The position numbers and the translations under genes are program-made. Below, piece after piece: positions 28,338-39,557 of a stretch of DNA of 64,000 nt. The notes under the pieces are model-generated. The model had not been told where the DNA came from. It searched no databases and saw only the letters and a program-made list of their open reading frames with translations. Position 1 is the stretch's first letter. Each line of letters begins with the position of its first letter. The stretch is from Desemzia incerta (GTDB taxonomy: Bacteria > Bacillota > Bacilli > Lactobacillales > Carnobacteriaceae), in contig NZ_FOXW01000001.1 of the NCBI RefSeq assembly GCF_900115825.1, positions 372,001-436,000 on the forward strand, written 5' to 3'.

Positions 28338-29222
28338 ATGAAAAAAGCAAAAATCAGCATTATTTTTTCGATGATTACTTTTGGGACCATCGGTATTTTC
28401 GTAAAAAATATTGCCCTTTCCTCCAGTGAAATTGCCCTATATCGAGGACTCTTTGGGAGTTTATTTTTACTTGGAGTCTTAATGACAAAAAAAGACAGCA
28501 TCCCTGTATCTGTCCTTAAGAAGAATGCGTGGGCATTATTTTTTTCTGGAGCAGCCATTGGTATCAATTGGATTTTATTGTTCGAATCTTATCGTTACAC
28601 TACGATTTCAAATGCAACTTTGAGTTACTATGTTGCCCCCATTATCGTTGTTGTCGTTTCAGCAAGTCTATTTAAAGAAAAATTGACCTTTAGAAAATTT
28701 CTTTGTGCCGCAGCCGCTATGTTGGGGATGTTTCTAATCGTTAATGGAGGCGGATCAGGGCTGGGAGGTCCAGGCCATCTCAAAGGTATCGGATTAGCAT
28801 TAAGTGCTGCTGTTTTCTATGCCAGCGTCATTCTCGTCAATCGATTTGTCAAAGAGTTGTCAGGATTACAAAGTACGTTTATTCAATTATCTGTAGCGTC
28901 CATTGTATTATTGCCGTATGTCTTAACGACTCAAGGATTCCACTTAATGGAAGTTGATAGGAGTTCTTTTATCTATTTGTTGATTTTAGGTGTCGTGCAC
29001 ACAGGAATAGCTTATGCACTGTTCTTTTCTGCCATTCCACACTTGAAAAGTCAAACAACAGCTATGTTGAGTTACATTGATCCTGCATCTGCAGTTTTCT
29101 TTTCAGCTGTATTCATCAAAGAAGAATTTAGTCTGCTTCAGTTTATCGGGGGCTTACTTGTTCTAGGAGCTTCTTTTATCAGTGAAACAAAGGCCGTTTC
29201 TGCTTTTGAACAGTCTGTCTAA
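28338..29222 (+). CDS. EamA-family (DMT) transporter
   Basis: A 294-residue membrane protein with about ten hydrophobic helices forming two EamA repeats (about 1-140 and 150-285). The start of each repeat is visible: IFSMITFGTIGIFVK and IGLALSAAVFYASVI. Features such as SEIALYRGLFGSL and ESYRYTTISNATL are typical. EamA proteins export amino acids, metabolites or nucleosides; the substrate here cannot be told. The ATG at 28338 is used, with AGCAGGTG upstream. It lies between purB and a GntR regulator gene. Confidence 0.9.
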   Translation: MKKAKISIIFSMITFGTIGIFVKNIALSSSEIALYRGLFGSLFLLGVLMTKKDSIPVSVLKKNAWALFFSGAAIGINWILLFESYRYTTISNATLSYYVAPIIVVVVSASLFKEKLTFRKFLCAAAAMLGMFLIVNGGGSGLGGPGHLKGIGLALSAAVFYASVILVNRFVKELSGLQSTFIQLSVASIVLLPYVLTTQGFHLMEVDRSSFIYLLILGVVHTGIAYALFFSAIPHLKSQTTAMLSYIDPASAVFFSAVFIKEEFSLLQFIGGLLVLGASFISETKAVSAFEQSV

Positions 29223-29241
29223 AAGTCAAAAGTGTCCGTAA

Positions 29242-29326
29242 AAAAGAAACTGCTTGTGGGCTCAAGCAGTTTCCTCGGGGCAAAACCATACAAACATATG
29301 GTGAAAAACAGTGCTCCATTACACTG
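29242..29326 (-). ncRNA. Candidate small RNA locus with three hairpins and a minus-strand terminator
   Basis: In a 382-bp gap without a gene, three hairpins follow each other: CAGTG/CACTG (29309-29313 with 29322-29326), ACCATA/TATGGT (29285-29290 with 29297-29302) and a perfect 11-bp stem (29246-29256 with 29263-29273). Read on the minus strand, the last stem is followed by TTTTTT (29245-29240), a proper intrinsic terminator; the plus strand has no T-run. A minus-strand extended -10 (TGGTATCTT, 29340-29332) sits just upstream, with a poor -35. The RNA would be about 85-90 nt. No family is recognised. The rest of the gap holds only the GntR promoter region. Confidence 0.33.
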
Positions 29327-29533
29327 ATTAAAAGATACCATATCGATATAAAAAACGTGTTAGGAAAAGGTTTTCTTTTTGTAAACTTTAGTTTAATGAT
29401 AAAAAAAGGTTTCTGATGGTTAAATACGACTAATTTTTGAAAACGCCCTCTTTTTTTGGAGGCAGTTTCCTAAAAACAGGTTGAATATCTTTAGATATAT
29501 CTTTATAATCAGATGTAATACCTAGGCACAAAA

Positions 29534-29558
29534 TTGTTTTTTAAACAAATGGTATAGT
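29534..29558 (+). promoter_or_regulatory. Candidate operator and -10 box of the GntR gene
   Basis: The perfect palindrome TTGTTT-TTT-AAACAA (29534-29548) lies 4 bp before TATAGT (29553-29558). This position suits autorepression by the GntR regulator encoded 46 bp downstream. No good -35 at 16-18 bp is visible. Confidence 0.4.
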
Positions 29559-29603
29559 AGTAATGAGTTGGGAACATAGAAATATAAGAAGGGAAAGAAA
29601 GAA

Positions 29604-30254
29604 TTGGTAAAAGCAAAAAATTTAGAGACTCAAGCATATCAGTACATAAAAAATAAAATTACTAGTAGACAATGGCTGCCCCAAACACATATAACAGAAC
29701 TTGATTTGTCTAAAGAGCTAGGAATCAGTCGAACCCCAATCAGAAGAGCTTTTATCCGTCTCCAAGAAGAAAATATCTTAAGAATCATTCCTCATAAAGG
29801 AGCGACCATTCAAGAACCTCTTATCGATAATAAAGGTTTCCAAGACCGTCTTGGGTTTATGGAATTGATGCTGAACGATTACTTGCATCAAATGCAGATC
29901 AGAGAGGTTTCCTTTACAAAAGAGGATTTATTGGACTATGTGGAAAAAATGTCCTCTTTGACTGGCAGGAATCAAGGGGATGAATTTTATGAGGCAGAAA
30001 TCTACTACTGGCAAGAATTTATCAGACATGCCAAGAATTCTTATAATGTCTCCGTACTTATGGATACTTTTCGTTCGTTGAATCAGCAAGACAATAAAGA
30101 AATTCAGGCGGTCTTGCTGGAGTGCAGAAAAATAAAAATCCGTCATCTTAAACGGTTGGCTGAATATGTAGCTGATTCCAAGTATGCTTATGCTAGAAAA
30201 GAAGTTCGAATCTTGATGAATCAACTATCTTTAGCTTTATTACAAGGCGTTTAA
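29604..30254 (+). CDS. GntR-family transcriptional regulator (FadR/FCD-like)
   Basis: A 216-residue regulator starting at TTG 29604 behind AGAAGGGAAAG. The winged HTH covers about residues 5-75: AYQYIKNKITSRQW, then LDLSKELGISRTPIRRAFIRL, the canonical GntR recognition helix, and NILRIIPHKGATIQEP for the wing. The C-terminal 130 residues are all helical, as in FCD domains that bind small carboxylates, though metal-binding His residues are not obvious. It is monocistronic with a palindrome over its own promoter. Ligand and targets are unknown; the neighbouring EamA gene is a possible target. Confidence 0.9.
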   Translation: MVKAKNLETQAYQYIKNKITSRQWLPQTHITELDLSKELGISRTPIRRAFIRLQEENILRIIPHKGATIQEPLIDNKGFQDRLGFMELMLNDYLHQMQIREVSFTKEDLLDYVEKMSSLTGRNQGDEFYEAEIYYWQEFIRHAKNSYNVSVLMDTFRSLNQQDNKEIQAVLLECRKIKIRHLKRLAEYVADSKYAYARKEVRILMNQLSLALLQGV

Positions 30255-30379
30255 ATCATTTTTCATATACAATTACTACAAAGCAGAATCCTTCATTAAA
30301 TAATGTGGAGGTTTTTGTATTTTTTTTTGTGATTTTACTTTGAAGTTTTGCATCTCATACTCTAAGAAGATTCAAACTA

Positions 30380-30388
30380 TGGTAAAAT
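30380..30388 (+). promoter_or_regulatory. Extended -10 promoter of pcrA
   Basis: TGGTAAAAT at 30380-30388 matches the TG-N-TATAAT extended -10 form, 85 bp before the pcrA start. No strong -35 is seen. Confidence 0.45.
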
Positions 30389-30472
30389 AGACAAGGAAAT
30401 AATGGCAGAAGTCAGGATACAGGTATGACAAGAGTAAATTGTACCTTTAGGAATTAGAGAGGATGTAAATAA

Positions 30473-32701
30473 GTGGTATTACGAGAAGAATTATTAAATG
30501 GAATGAATCCGCGTCAAAAAGAGGCCGTGATCCATACTGATGGACCACTCTTGATTATGGCAGGGGCTGGTAGTGGAAAGACCAGAGTACTGACTCATCG
30601 TATCGCCTATTTGATTCAGGAAAAAAATGTCAATCCTTGGAATATATTAGCGATCACGTTTACCAATAAAGCAGCTAAAGAGATGAAAGAGCGAGTCAGT
30701 CGTTTGATTCGTGATGGTGGGAGTGAAGTATGGGTTTCAACTTTTCACTCGATGTGTGTCCGAATTTTGCGCCGTGACATCGATCGTATCGGTTATACGC
30801 GTTCTTTTACAATCAGCGATCCAGGAGAACAACAAACGCTAATGAAACGAATTCTGAAAGAGCGCGACATTGATCCCAAGAAATTCAATCCTAGAGCTAT
30901 TCTTGCTGAGATCAGTAATGCAAAAAATGAATTGCTGACAGCAGAACAATACAGAGACACAGCAACTTCTTATTTTCAGCGAATCGTGGCAGACTGCTAT
31001 GATGATTATCAAAGAGAGTTGCGCCGTAATCAAGCAGTCGATTTTGACGACTTGATCATGCTGACAGCTCGTTTATTTAAAGAAAGTCCTGAAACGCTTC
31101 AGTACTACCAAGCGAAATTTCAGTATATTCATGTGGATGAGTATCAAGATACCAACCATGCTCAATATACGTTGGTCCAATTATTAGCAGACCGATTCAG
31201 AAATATTTGTGTCGTAGGGGATGCTGACCAAAGTATTTATGGATGGCGCGGAGCCGATATGGAAAACATCTTGAACTTTGAAAAAGACTATTCGGATGCA
31301 AAAGTGGTATTATTGGAACAAAACTATCGTTCCACTAAATACATTCTGCAAGCCGCAAATGATGTTATTGGCAACAATGCCAATCGAAAAGACAAGAAGT
31401 TATGGACAGACAACCACGAGGGAGAAAAAATTTCTTACTACCGTGCTCAAAGTGAAGGCGATGAGTCTCGTTACGTTGTTTCAAAGATCCAAGAAGAAAT
31501 GAAAGAAAATGGTCTGGGTTATGGGCATTTCGCTGTACTTTACCGAACAAATGCTCAATCGCGTAAAATTGAAGAAAGTCTATTGCAATCGAATATCCCG
31601 TACAAAATGGTTGGCGGTCACAAATTCTACGATCGTAAAGAAATCAAAGATGTTTTAGCTTATTTGCGCCTTGTGGCGAATCCGGACGACAACATGAGTT
31701 TTGAGCGTGTTGTAAATGTACCTAAACGTGGGGTTGGCCCGGGAACGGTAGAAAAATTGAGAGCTTTTGCGAATCAATACGATTGGTCATTATTGGAAGC
31801 TGCTCAAAACGTAGCTTTAACAAGTATTACAGGAAAAGCTTCTAAAGCGTTAGAAGGTTTTGGTCATATGCTGAAAGACTTGCAGAAAATGCAAGAGTAC
31901 TTGCCTGTGACAGAATTGGTAGAAGAGTTATTGAAACGCAGCGGATATAAAGAATCATTAGAACTGGAAAAAAGTTTAGAGTCAGAATCTCGCTTAGAAA
32001 ATATCCAAGAATTCTTATCTGTTACACAACAGTTTGAAAAGGACAATGCAGGAGGAGAAACGGATCTATTGACTTTCTTGACAGATTTGTCTCTTGTATC
32101 CGACTTGGACAACTTAGAAGCAGAAAATGGTGAAGTAACTTTAATGACGCTTCATGCAGCAAAAGGGTTAGAGTTTCCGGTTGTTTTCCTGATAGGAATG
32201 GAAGAAGGCATTTTCCCGCTTTCTCGTGCCATGATGGAAGAAAACGAACTGGAAGAAGAACGTCGTTTAGCGTATGTAGGAATTACTAGAGCTGAACGGA
32301 AATTGTATTTAACAAATGCCTACTCTCGAGTGTTGTATGGACGTACGCAAGCTAATACACCTTCACGTTTCATCCAAGAGATCAGCGATGATGTAATGGA
32401 TCTTATGCACAGAGAAACGACGTCTGTTCCATTTAGAAGCAACGCACCATTTATCAATAAAGAAAAACGTGCGAGCAGTACGCCGTATCCAACTCAAGCG
32501 CCAGTTTCCAGCAAAGTCAGCAGTGGAGCAGATAAAGTTGAATGGAACGTCGGCGATAAAGCTATGCATAAAAAATGGGGCGTAGGTACAGTAGTCAAAC
32601 TGACTGGTAATGCTGATAACTTGCAATTGGATATCGCATTTCCAGCTCCAACAGGCATTAAACGTCTATTGGCAGCTTTCGCTCCAATCGAAAAGGTTTA
32701 A
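30473..32701 (+). CDS. pcrA: ATP-dependent DNA helicase PcrA (UvrD/Rep family)
   Basis: A 742-residue superfamily 1 helicase, the normal length for PcrA. Motif I GAGSGKT is at 31-37; others in order are [15 protein letters not shown], the DEYQDTN box, [39 protein letters not shown] and the YVGITRAE motif. The C-terminal 60 residues form the Tudor-like RNA polymerase-binding module ([18 protein letters not shown]). It starts at GTG 30473 with AGAGAGG about 10 bp upstream. It acts in repair and in removing proteins from DNA, and lies upstream of ligA as usual in Firmicutes. Confidence 0.96.
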   Translation: MVLREELLNGMNPRQKEAVIHTDGPLLIMAGAGSGKTRVLTHRIAYLIQEKNVNPWNILAITFTNKAAKEMKERVSRLIRDGGSEVWVSTFHSMCVRILRRDIDRIGYTRSFTISDPGEQQTLMKRILKERDIDPKKFNPRAILAEISNAKNELLTAEQYRDTATSYFQRIVADCYDDYQRELRRNQAVDFDDLIMLTARLFKESPETLQYYQAKFQYIHVDEYQDTNHAQYTLVQLLADRFRNICVVGDADQSIYGWRGADMENILNFEKDYSDAKVVLLEQNYRSTKYILQAANDVIGNNANRKDKKLWTDNHEGEKISYYRAQSEGDESRYVVSKIQEEMKENGLGYGHFAVLYRTNAQSRKIEESLLQSNIPYKMVGGHKFYDRKEIKDVLAYLRLVANPDDNMSFERVVNVPKRGVGPGTVEKLRAFANQYDWSLLEAAQNVALTSITGKASKALEGFGHMLKDLQKMQEYLPVTELVEELLKRSGYKESLELEKSLESESRLENIQEFLSVTQQFEKDNAGGETDLLTFLTDLSLVSDLDNLEAENGEVTLMTLHAAKGLEFPVVFLIGMEEGIFPLSRAMMEENELEEERRLAYVGITRAERKLYLTNAYSRVLYGRTQANTPSRFIQEISDDVMDLMHRETTSVPFRSNAPFINKEKRASSTPYPTQAPVSSKVSSGADKVEWNVGDKAMHKKWGVGTVVKLTGNADNLQLDIAFPAPTGIKRLLAAFAPIEKV

Positions 32702-32721
32702 TCGGAAGAAAAAGGGTACGA

Positions 32722-32780
32722 CAAAAGTTACAGCCATCAGGCTTCTTACTAAGGCAAGTAAAAGAGGATGGCTGCTTTTG
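32722..32780 (+). terminator. Long imperfect hairpin between pcrA and ligA
   Basis: CAAAAG (32722-32727) pairs with CTTTTG (32775-32780), CAGCCATC (32731-32738) pairs with GATGGCTG (32767-32774), and the apex is a further weak stem. The T-run is short, so it may be a weak terminator or attenuator in the pcrA-ligA unit rather than a full stop. Confidence 0.5.
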
Positions 32781-32788
32781 TTTCATGA

Positions 32789-34876
<2,088 letters not shown>

Positions 34877-34880
34877 GAGT

Positions 34881-36071
34881 TTGAAAAGCAAACTACTCAT
34901 GTTACTTGCAGGAAGTGTATTGTTCTTTACTGCATGTGCAGCTCCTGAGGAAGAAAACGCAGGAGAAACAACGACGGACGGTTCAGAAACTGAATTGGCG
35001 GCAGAAGAGGCTACGAGTACTTCACGTCAATTATCTGATGAATATTATCGTTCGCTGATTACCGATGGTCAATATCAAACTAGTGCAAACAGAGGCGCCA
35101 CATTAGGAACAAATTCGAATTACAACTTAAAAGCATTTGAAACGGGATTGTTGGAAATCTCTCAAGAACATTTTTCGACCGATAATCATCTGATACAAGA
35201 AGGTCAATATCTGGACAGCAGCACAGTCAACAAGTGGCTTGAACGTTATAGACCTGAAGGAAAAGGATTCAATCAGTATGGGGATCCTATTACAGTGGAC
35301 GAAAGCAGCCAAAACCTTGAAGGATTGAATCCTCAACACAATGGGAGCAAAGAGCCGGACGAACGGACACCCATTTTTCTAGAGTCTATTTTGGAACAAA
35401 ATTACGTTACTGAAACAGAGAATGGGTACAAACTGTCTGGAATCAGTATAGGATTGGCAATGAATACTGTTGATTATTACCAGAAGAAACAATTTGATGC
35501 AACGTTTGAAACGAAGATCAGCGAAGAAGAATTGATTCAACAAGGGAAAGAGATGGCGGATAAAATCATTGAGCGTATGCGCCAAATTGAAGGATTGGAA
35601 GAAATTCCAATCGTTGTAGGGATCTTTAAACAAACTCCGCAAGACAGTTTAGCTGGAGGTTCATATGTAGCGGAAGGTGTCAGCGAAAACGGCAGTAATT
35701 CAGTCGGCGGATGGACTAATCTGTCTGTTAAAAAGTTGGTCTTTCCATTGCAAGGAGGCGAAAGTACGGAGTTGAACAGTTTCCAAAACTTCAAATCAGA
35801 AGTGGAAAGTTTCTTCCCGAACTTAAGCGGGGTTACTGCAGAAGCAACGTATATTGACGATACATTGGTCAAAATGAAAGTTGATATAGTGACTCAATTT
35901 TATGGAGAAACAGAAGTGATTGCATTCACACAACACGTTTACGATCAAGCAGTGAAATTTTTACCGCCAAATATCCCAATCGAAATCAGTATTTCTTCCA
36001 TAAAAGGGATGGAAGCTTTCTTAGCAAGAGAGACGGGAGAAAATCAATTTTACAGTCATGTATTTGATTAA
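34881..36071 (+). CDS. camS: CamS-family sex pheromone precursor lipoprotein
   Basis: A 396-residue lipoprotein starting at TTG 34881 with AAGGAGAGG upstream. Signal peptide MKSKLLMLLAGSVLFFTAC has lipid Cys19, then an acidic/Thr-rich linker. The mature domain matches CamS proteins (SRQLSDEYYRSLI, GTNSNYNLKAFETGL, GLNPQHNGSKEPDERTP and VGIFKQTPQDSLAGG). In Enterococcus faecalis the trimmed end of the CamS signal peptide is the plasmid-mating pheromone cAM373. The equivalent residues here are SVLFFTA (12-18). The function of the lipoprotein itself is unclear. It directly follows ligA. Confidence 0.93.
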   Translation: MKSKLLMLLAGSVLFFTACAAPEEENAGETTTDGSETELAAEEATSTSRQLSDEYYRSLITDGQYQTSANRGATLGTNSNYNLKAFETGLLEISQEHFSTDNHLIQEGQYLDSSTVNKWLERYRPEGKGFNQYGDPITVDESSQNLEGLNPQHNGSKEPDERTPIFLESILEQNYVTETENGYKLSGISIGLAMNTVDYYQKKQFDATFETKISEEELIQQGKEMADKIIERMRQIEGLEEIPIVVGIFKQTPQDSLAGGSYVAEGVSENGSNSVGGWTNLSVKKLVFPLQGGESTELNSFQNFKSEVESFFPNLSGVTAEATYIDDTLVKMKVDIVTQFYGETEVIAFTQHVYDQAVKFLPPNIPIEISISSIKGMEAFLARETGENQFYSHVFD

Positions 36072-36107
36072 AGCCTTTACCGTTGAATCAAGATGAATGA
36101 TTTATTT

Positions 36108-36162
36108 AAAGTGAGAACAAGAACCGAGTATCTTCTGGTTCACTGTTCTCACTTTTTTTTAT
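36108..36162 (+). terminator. Two-tier rho-independent terminator after camS
   Basis: An outer 12-bp stem (36108-36119 with 36144-36155) encloses an inner GAACC/GGTTC stem, followed by a T-run. It separates the pcrA-ligA-camS unit from gatCAB. Confidence 0.88.
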
Positions 36163-36267
36163 TTTTGGACTAAAAGAAAAAACTTCTAGAATGTGTTCTT
36201 TAAATGTGCGCTTCTAAAGAATTCTCCTTGCTGAATCAAAGAATTCATAGAGTCTGTACCCGGTTTG

Positions 36268-36276
36268 TGATATTAT
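36268..36276 (+). promoter_or_regulatory. Extended -10 promoter of the gatCAB operon
   Basis: TGATATTAT at 36268-36276 fits TG-N-TATAAT with one mismatch, 51 bp before gatC. No clear -35 is visible. Confidence 0.45.
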
Positions 36277-36327
36277 AGGAAGGAAGTTTTAAATCTGTGA
36301 ACTTTTAGAAAGTGAGTGAAATAGCAA

Positions 36328-36633
36328 ATGGTTGTAACTGAAGAAGATATCAAACACGTTGCAAAATTAGCAAAGTTGGAGATAACCGAAGATGAACTCG
36401 GAAAATTTACTGAACAAATGGATAAAATTATCGCTATGGTTGAGCAATTAAGTGAGTTGGATACAGAAGATGTGCCTGTGACAACGCATGGTATGGCAAC
36501 TTCAAGCGTTATGCGTGAAGATAAAGCAGTACCTGGAACAGACCGCGACAAATTATTTGAAAATGTAAAACGCCATGAAAATGGATTAGTGAAAGTACCT
36601 GCAATGATAGATAATTCGGAAGGAGATGCATAA
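36328..36633 (+). CDS. gatC: Asp-tRNA(Asn)/Glu-tRNA(Gln) amidotransferase subunit C
   Basis: A 101-residue helical subunit with the GatC pattern [16 protein letters not shown]-like start ([18 protein letters not shown]), [18 protein letters not shown] and a MREDKAVPG segment. It wraps around GatA and stabilises the GatCAB complex that converts Glu-tRNA(Gln) to Gln-tRNA(Gln). AAAGTGAG precedes the ATG. Its stop is 1 bp before the gatA start, so the two are translationally coupled. Confidence 0.96.
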   Translation: MVVTEEDIKHVAKLAKLEITEDELGKFTEQMDKIIAMVEQLSELDTEDVPVTTHGMATSSVMREDKAVPGTDRDKLFENVKRHENGLVKVPAMIDNSEGDA

Positions 36634-36634
36634 G

Positions 36635-38089
36635 ATGAGTTTGTTGGATCATACATTAGAAGAACTGCATACCATGCTGGTAAACAAAGAAACAACAGCA
36701 GAAAAAATCATGACTGCAGTTTATGCCCGCATCTCTGAGACGGAAGATCAAGTGGGTTCATTTATTACCTTAACTGAAGAGGAAGCTTTAGTAAAAGCAC
36801 GCGAGATGGACGAAGCTGGAATTGATCCAGAGAATATCTTAGCTGGATTGCCGATTGGGATTAAAGACAACATCGTTACAGAAGGAACATTGACAACTGC
36901 AGCCAGCCGTATGTTAGAAGATTTTGTACCGATCTATGATGCAACGGTTACTGAAAAAGTGAAAGAATCCGGCATGATCTCAGTTGGTAAACTGAACATG
37001 GATGAATTTGCCATGGGTGGAAGTACAGAGAACTCTTATTTCAAGTTAACACGCAACCCTTGGAATCTAGATAAAGTACCTGGTGGATCTTCAGGTGGTT
37101 CCGCAGCAGCAGTTGCTGCAGGACAAGTTCCAGTTTCTTTAGGAACAGATACAGGCGGATCGATCCGCGAACCTGCAGCCTTTACCGGTGTAGTAGGTAT
37201 GAAGCCGACTTATGGACGAGTGTCTCGTTTTGGTTTGATTGCTTTTGGTTCAAGTTTAGATCAAATTGGACCTTTTACACGTAATGTAAAAGACAACGCG
37301 ATTGTATTGAATGCTATCAGTGGTCATGACCCTAAAGATGCTATGTCTCATACTGAAGAAGTGCCTGATTTTACAGAAGGCATTACAGATGGCGTTAAAG
37401 GAATGAAAATCGGTGTGCCGAAAGAGTACATGCAAGAAGGCGGACTTCAAGACGGCGTAAAAGAAGCTGTTTTAGAAGCTATCGAAACGTATAAGAAATT
37501 AGGTGCAATCGTTGAAACGGTTAGTTTGCCGCATTCTAAATATGGAATTCCTGCTTACTACATCATTTCTTCTTCGGAAGCTTCTTCGAACTTGCAACGT
37601 TTTGACGGAGTACGTTATGGTTACCGAGCTAAAGATGTAGAATCTTTAGAGGAATTGTATGTTAAAACACGTACAGAAGGTTTTGGACCAGAAGTTAAGC
37701 GTCGTATCATGTTAGGTACGTTCTCATTAAGTTCTGGATTCTATGATGCTCATTTTAAACAAGCTTCAAAAGCTCGTACGTTGATCCGTAGAGACTTTGA
37801 AAATGTGTTCGAAGAGTACGACTTGATTTTAGGACCTACTACAACAACAACTGCTTATGGTATCGGTGAACAAATCGATGATCCAATCGCAATGTATCTA
37901 TCAGATATTCTAACAGTACCGGTAAACTTAGCTGGAGTTCCTGCAATTTCAATTCCTTGTGGATTTTCAGACGGCATGCCTGTTGGATTGCAATTGATCG
38001 GAAAACATTTCGATGAAAAAACAATCTACCAAGCAGCATATGCATTTGAACAAGCAACAGAATTCCACAAAGCAAGACCAAATTTGTAG
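36635..38089 (+). CDS. gatA: Asp-tRNA(Asn)/Glu-tRNA(Gln) amidotransferase subunit A
   Basis: A 484-residue amidase that frees ammonia from glutamine for GatB. The Ser-cisSer-Lys triad is visible: Lys77 in GIKDN, the cis-Ser at about 152 in [10 protein letters not shown], and the nucleophile Ser176 in DTGGSIREP. The ATG at 36635 is preferred over the in-frame ATG at 36626, because AAGGAG sits at 36620-36625, just against the latter. Length and order match other Firmicutes. Confidence 0.97.
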   Translation: MSLLDHTLEELHTMLVNKETTAEKIMTAVYARISETEDQVGSFITLTEEEALVKAREMDEAGIDPENILAGLPIGIKDNIVTEGTLTTAASRMLEDFVPIYDATVTEKVKESGMISVGKLNMDEFAMGGSTENSYFKLTRNPWNLDKVPGGSSGGSAAAVAAGQVPVSLGTDTGGSIREPAAFTGVVGMKPTYGRVSRFGLIAFGSSLDQIGPFTRNVKDNAIVLNAISGHDPKDAMSHTEEVPDFTEGITDGVKGMKIGVPKEYMQEGGLQDGVKEAVLEAIETYKKLGAIVETVSLPHSKYGIPAYYIISSSEASSNLQRFDGVRYGYRAKDVESLEELYVKTRTEGFGPEVKRRIMLGTFSLSSGFYDAHFKQASKARTLIRRDFENVFEEYDLILGPTTTTTAYGIGEQIDDPIAMYLSDILTVPVNLAGVPAISIPCGFSDGMPVGLQLIGKHFDEKTIYQAAYAFEQATEFHKARPNL

Positions 38090-38104
38090 GAGGAGAGACG
38101 AAAC

Positions 38105-39535
38105 ATGAATTTTGAAACAGTAATCGGACTAGAGGTCCACGTAGAATTAAAAACAGACTCTAAAATGTTCTCACCATCTCCAGCACATTTTGGAGCTGAA
38201 CCGAATACCAACACAAACGTTATCGACTGGGGATACCCAGGTGTTTTACCAACAATCAATAAAGGCGCTGTAGATTTCGGTATCCGTGCTGCATTAGCCT
38301 TGAATTGTGAAATCTCACAAGATACAAAATTTGACCGTAAAAACTACTTCTATCCAGATAATCCAAAAGCTTACCAAATTTCTCAATTTGATAAACCGAT
38401 TGGACACGATGGATGGATCGAGATCGAAGTCGAAGGCAAAAAGAAAAAAATCCGTATTGAACGCGTTCATTTAGAAGAAGATGCTGGGAAAAACACTCAC
38501 GGCACAGACGGTTATTCTTATGTTGACTTGAACCGTCAAGGAACGCCTTTGATCGAGATTGTATCTGAAGCAGATATGCGTTCGCCGGAAGAAGCTTATG
38601 CTTATCTTGAGGCATTGAAACAAATCGTTCAATACACAGGTGTAAGTGATGTTAAAATGGAAGAGGGATCAATGCGTTGTGACGCAAACATTTCTATTCG
38701 TCCATTCGGTCAAGATGAATTTGGAACAAAAACGGAATTAAAAAACTTAAACTCGTTCAACTTTGTGCGCAGAGGATTAGCATTTGAAGAAAAACGCCAA
38801 GAAAAAGTATTGCTTGCTGGAGGCATTATTCAACAAGAGACAAGACGTTACGATGAAGCAACAGGTGAAACGATCTTGATGCGTGTGAAAGAGGGTTCTA
38901 GTGACTACCGTTATTTCCCAGAACCAGATCTTCCAAACATATACATTGAAGACGAGTGGATCGAAACGGTAAGAGAAACGATTCCTGAAATGCCTAAAGA
39001 GCGTCGTTTACGTTATGTAAAAGACTTTGGCTTATCTGATTATGATGCTGGGCAATTAACAGCAACTAAAGAAATGTCCGATTTCTTTGAAGGAACGATT
39101 GCTAATCAAGCGGATGCAAAACAAGCAGCCAACTGGTTGATGGGTGAAGTATCAGCTTACTTGAACAGTGAAAAATTAGAATTACACGATACGAAATTGA
39201 CGCCTGAGAACTTAGCAGGAATGATCAATTTGATCGCAGATGGAACAATCAGTTCAAAAATCGCGAAAAAAGTTTTCCGTGAATTGATTCAAAATGGCGG
39301 AGATGCCAATGAAGTTGTAGAAGCAAATGGCTGGGTACAATTAAGTGATCCATCTAAATTGTTGCCAATCATCAATGATATTTTAGACAACAATGCGCAA
39401 TCCATTGAAGATTTCAAAAATGGAAAAGACCGTGCGATCGGGTTCCTCGTTGGTCAAATCATGAAAGCTACTAAAGGACAAGCAAACCCTGGTGTAGTCA
39501 ATAAATTGTTGAACGAAGAATTGAGCAAACGGTAA
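38105..39535 (+). CDS. gatB: Asp-tRNA(Asn)/Glu-tRNA(Gln) amidotransferase subunit B
   Basis: A 476-residue subunit binding the misacylated tRNA and carrying out ATP-dependent transamidation. Family blocks are [12 protein letters not shown] at the start, [39 protein letters not shown] and [11 protein letters not shown]. The C-terminal helical YqeY-like tail (about 330-476) recognises tRNA. AGGAGGAGAG lies upstream of the ATG. It follows gatA by 15 bp and precedes the lipid kinase gene. Confidence 0.97.
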   Translation: MNFETVIGLEVHVELKTDSKMFSPSPAHFGAEPNTNTNVIDWGYPGVLPTINKGAVDFGIRAALALNCEISQDTKFDRKNYFYPDNPKAYQISQFDKPIGHDGWIEIEVEGKKKKIRIERVHLEEDAGKNTHGTDGYSYVDLNRQGTPLIEIVSEADMRSPEEAYAYLEALKQIVQYTGVSDVKMEEGSMRCDANISIRPFGQDEFGTKTELKNLNSFNFVRRGLAFEEKRQEKVLLAGGIIQQETRRYDEATGETILMRVKEGSSDYRYFPEPDLPNIYIEDEWIETVRETIPEMPKERRLRYVKDFGLSDYDAGQLTATKEMSDFFEGTIANQADAKQAANWLMGEVSAYLNSEKLELHDTKLTPENLAGMINLIADGTISSKIAKKVFRELIQNGGDANEVVEANGWVQLSDPSKLLPIINDILDNNAQSIEDFKNGKDRAIGFLVGQIMKATKGQANPGVVNKLLNEELSKR

Positions 39536-39557
39536 TTTTGGAAAGAAGGTAAAACAG

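Noticed and set aside
28205-28429. Open frame of 74 codons after purB
   Set aside because: It crosses the purB terminator and overlaps the start of the EamA gene in another frame; no ribosome site.
36273-36695. Minus-strand open frame of 140 codons opposite gatC
   Set aside because: It is a mirror of gatC and its promoter; codon composition follows the sense gene.
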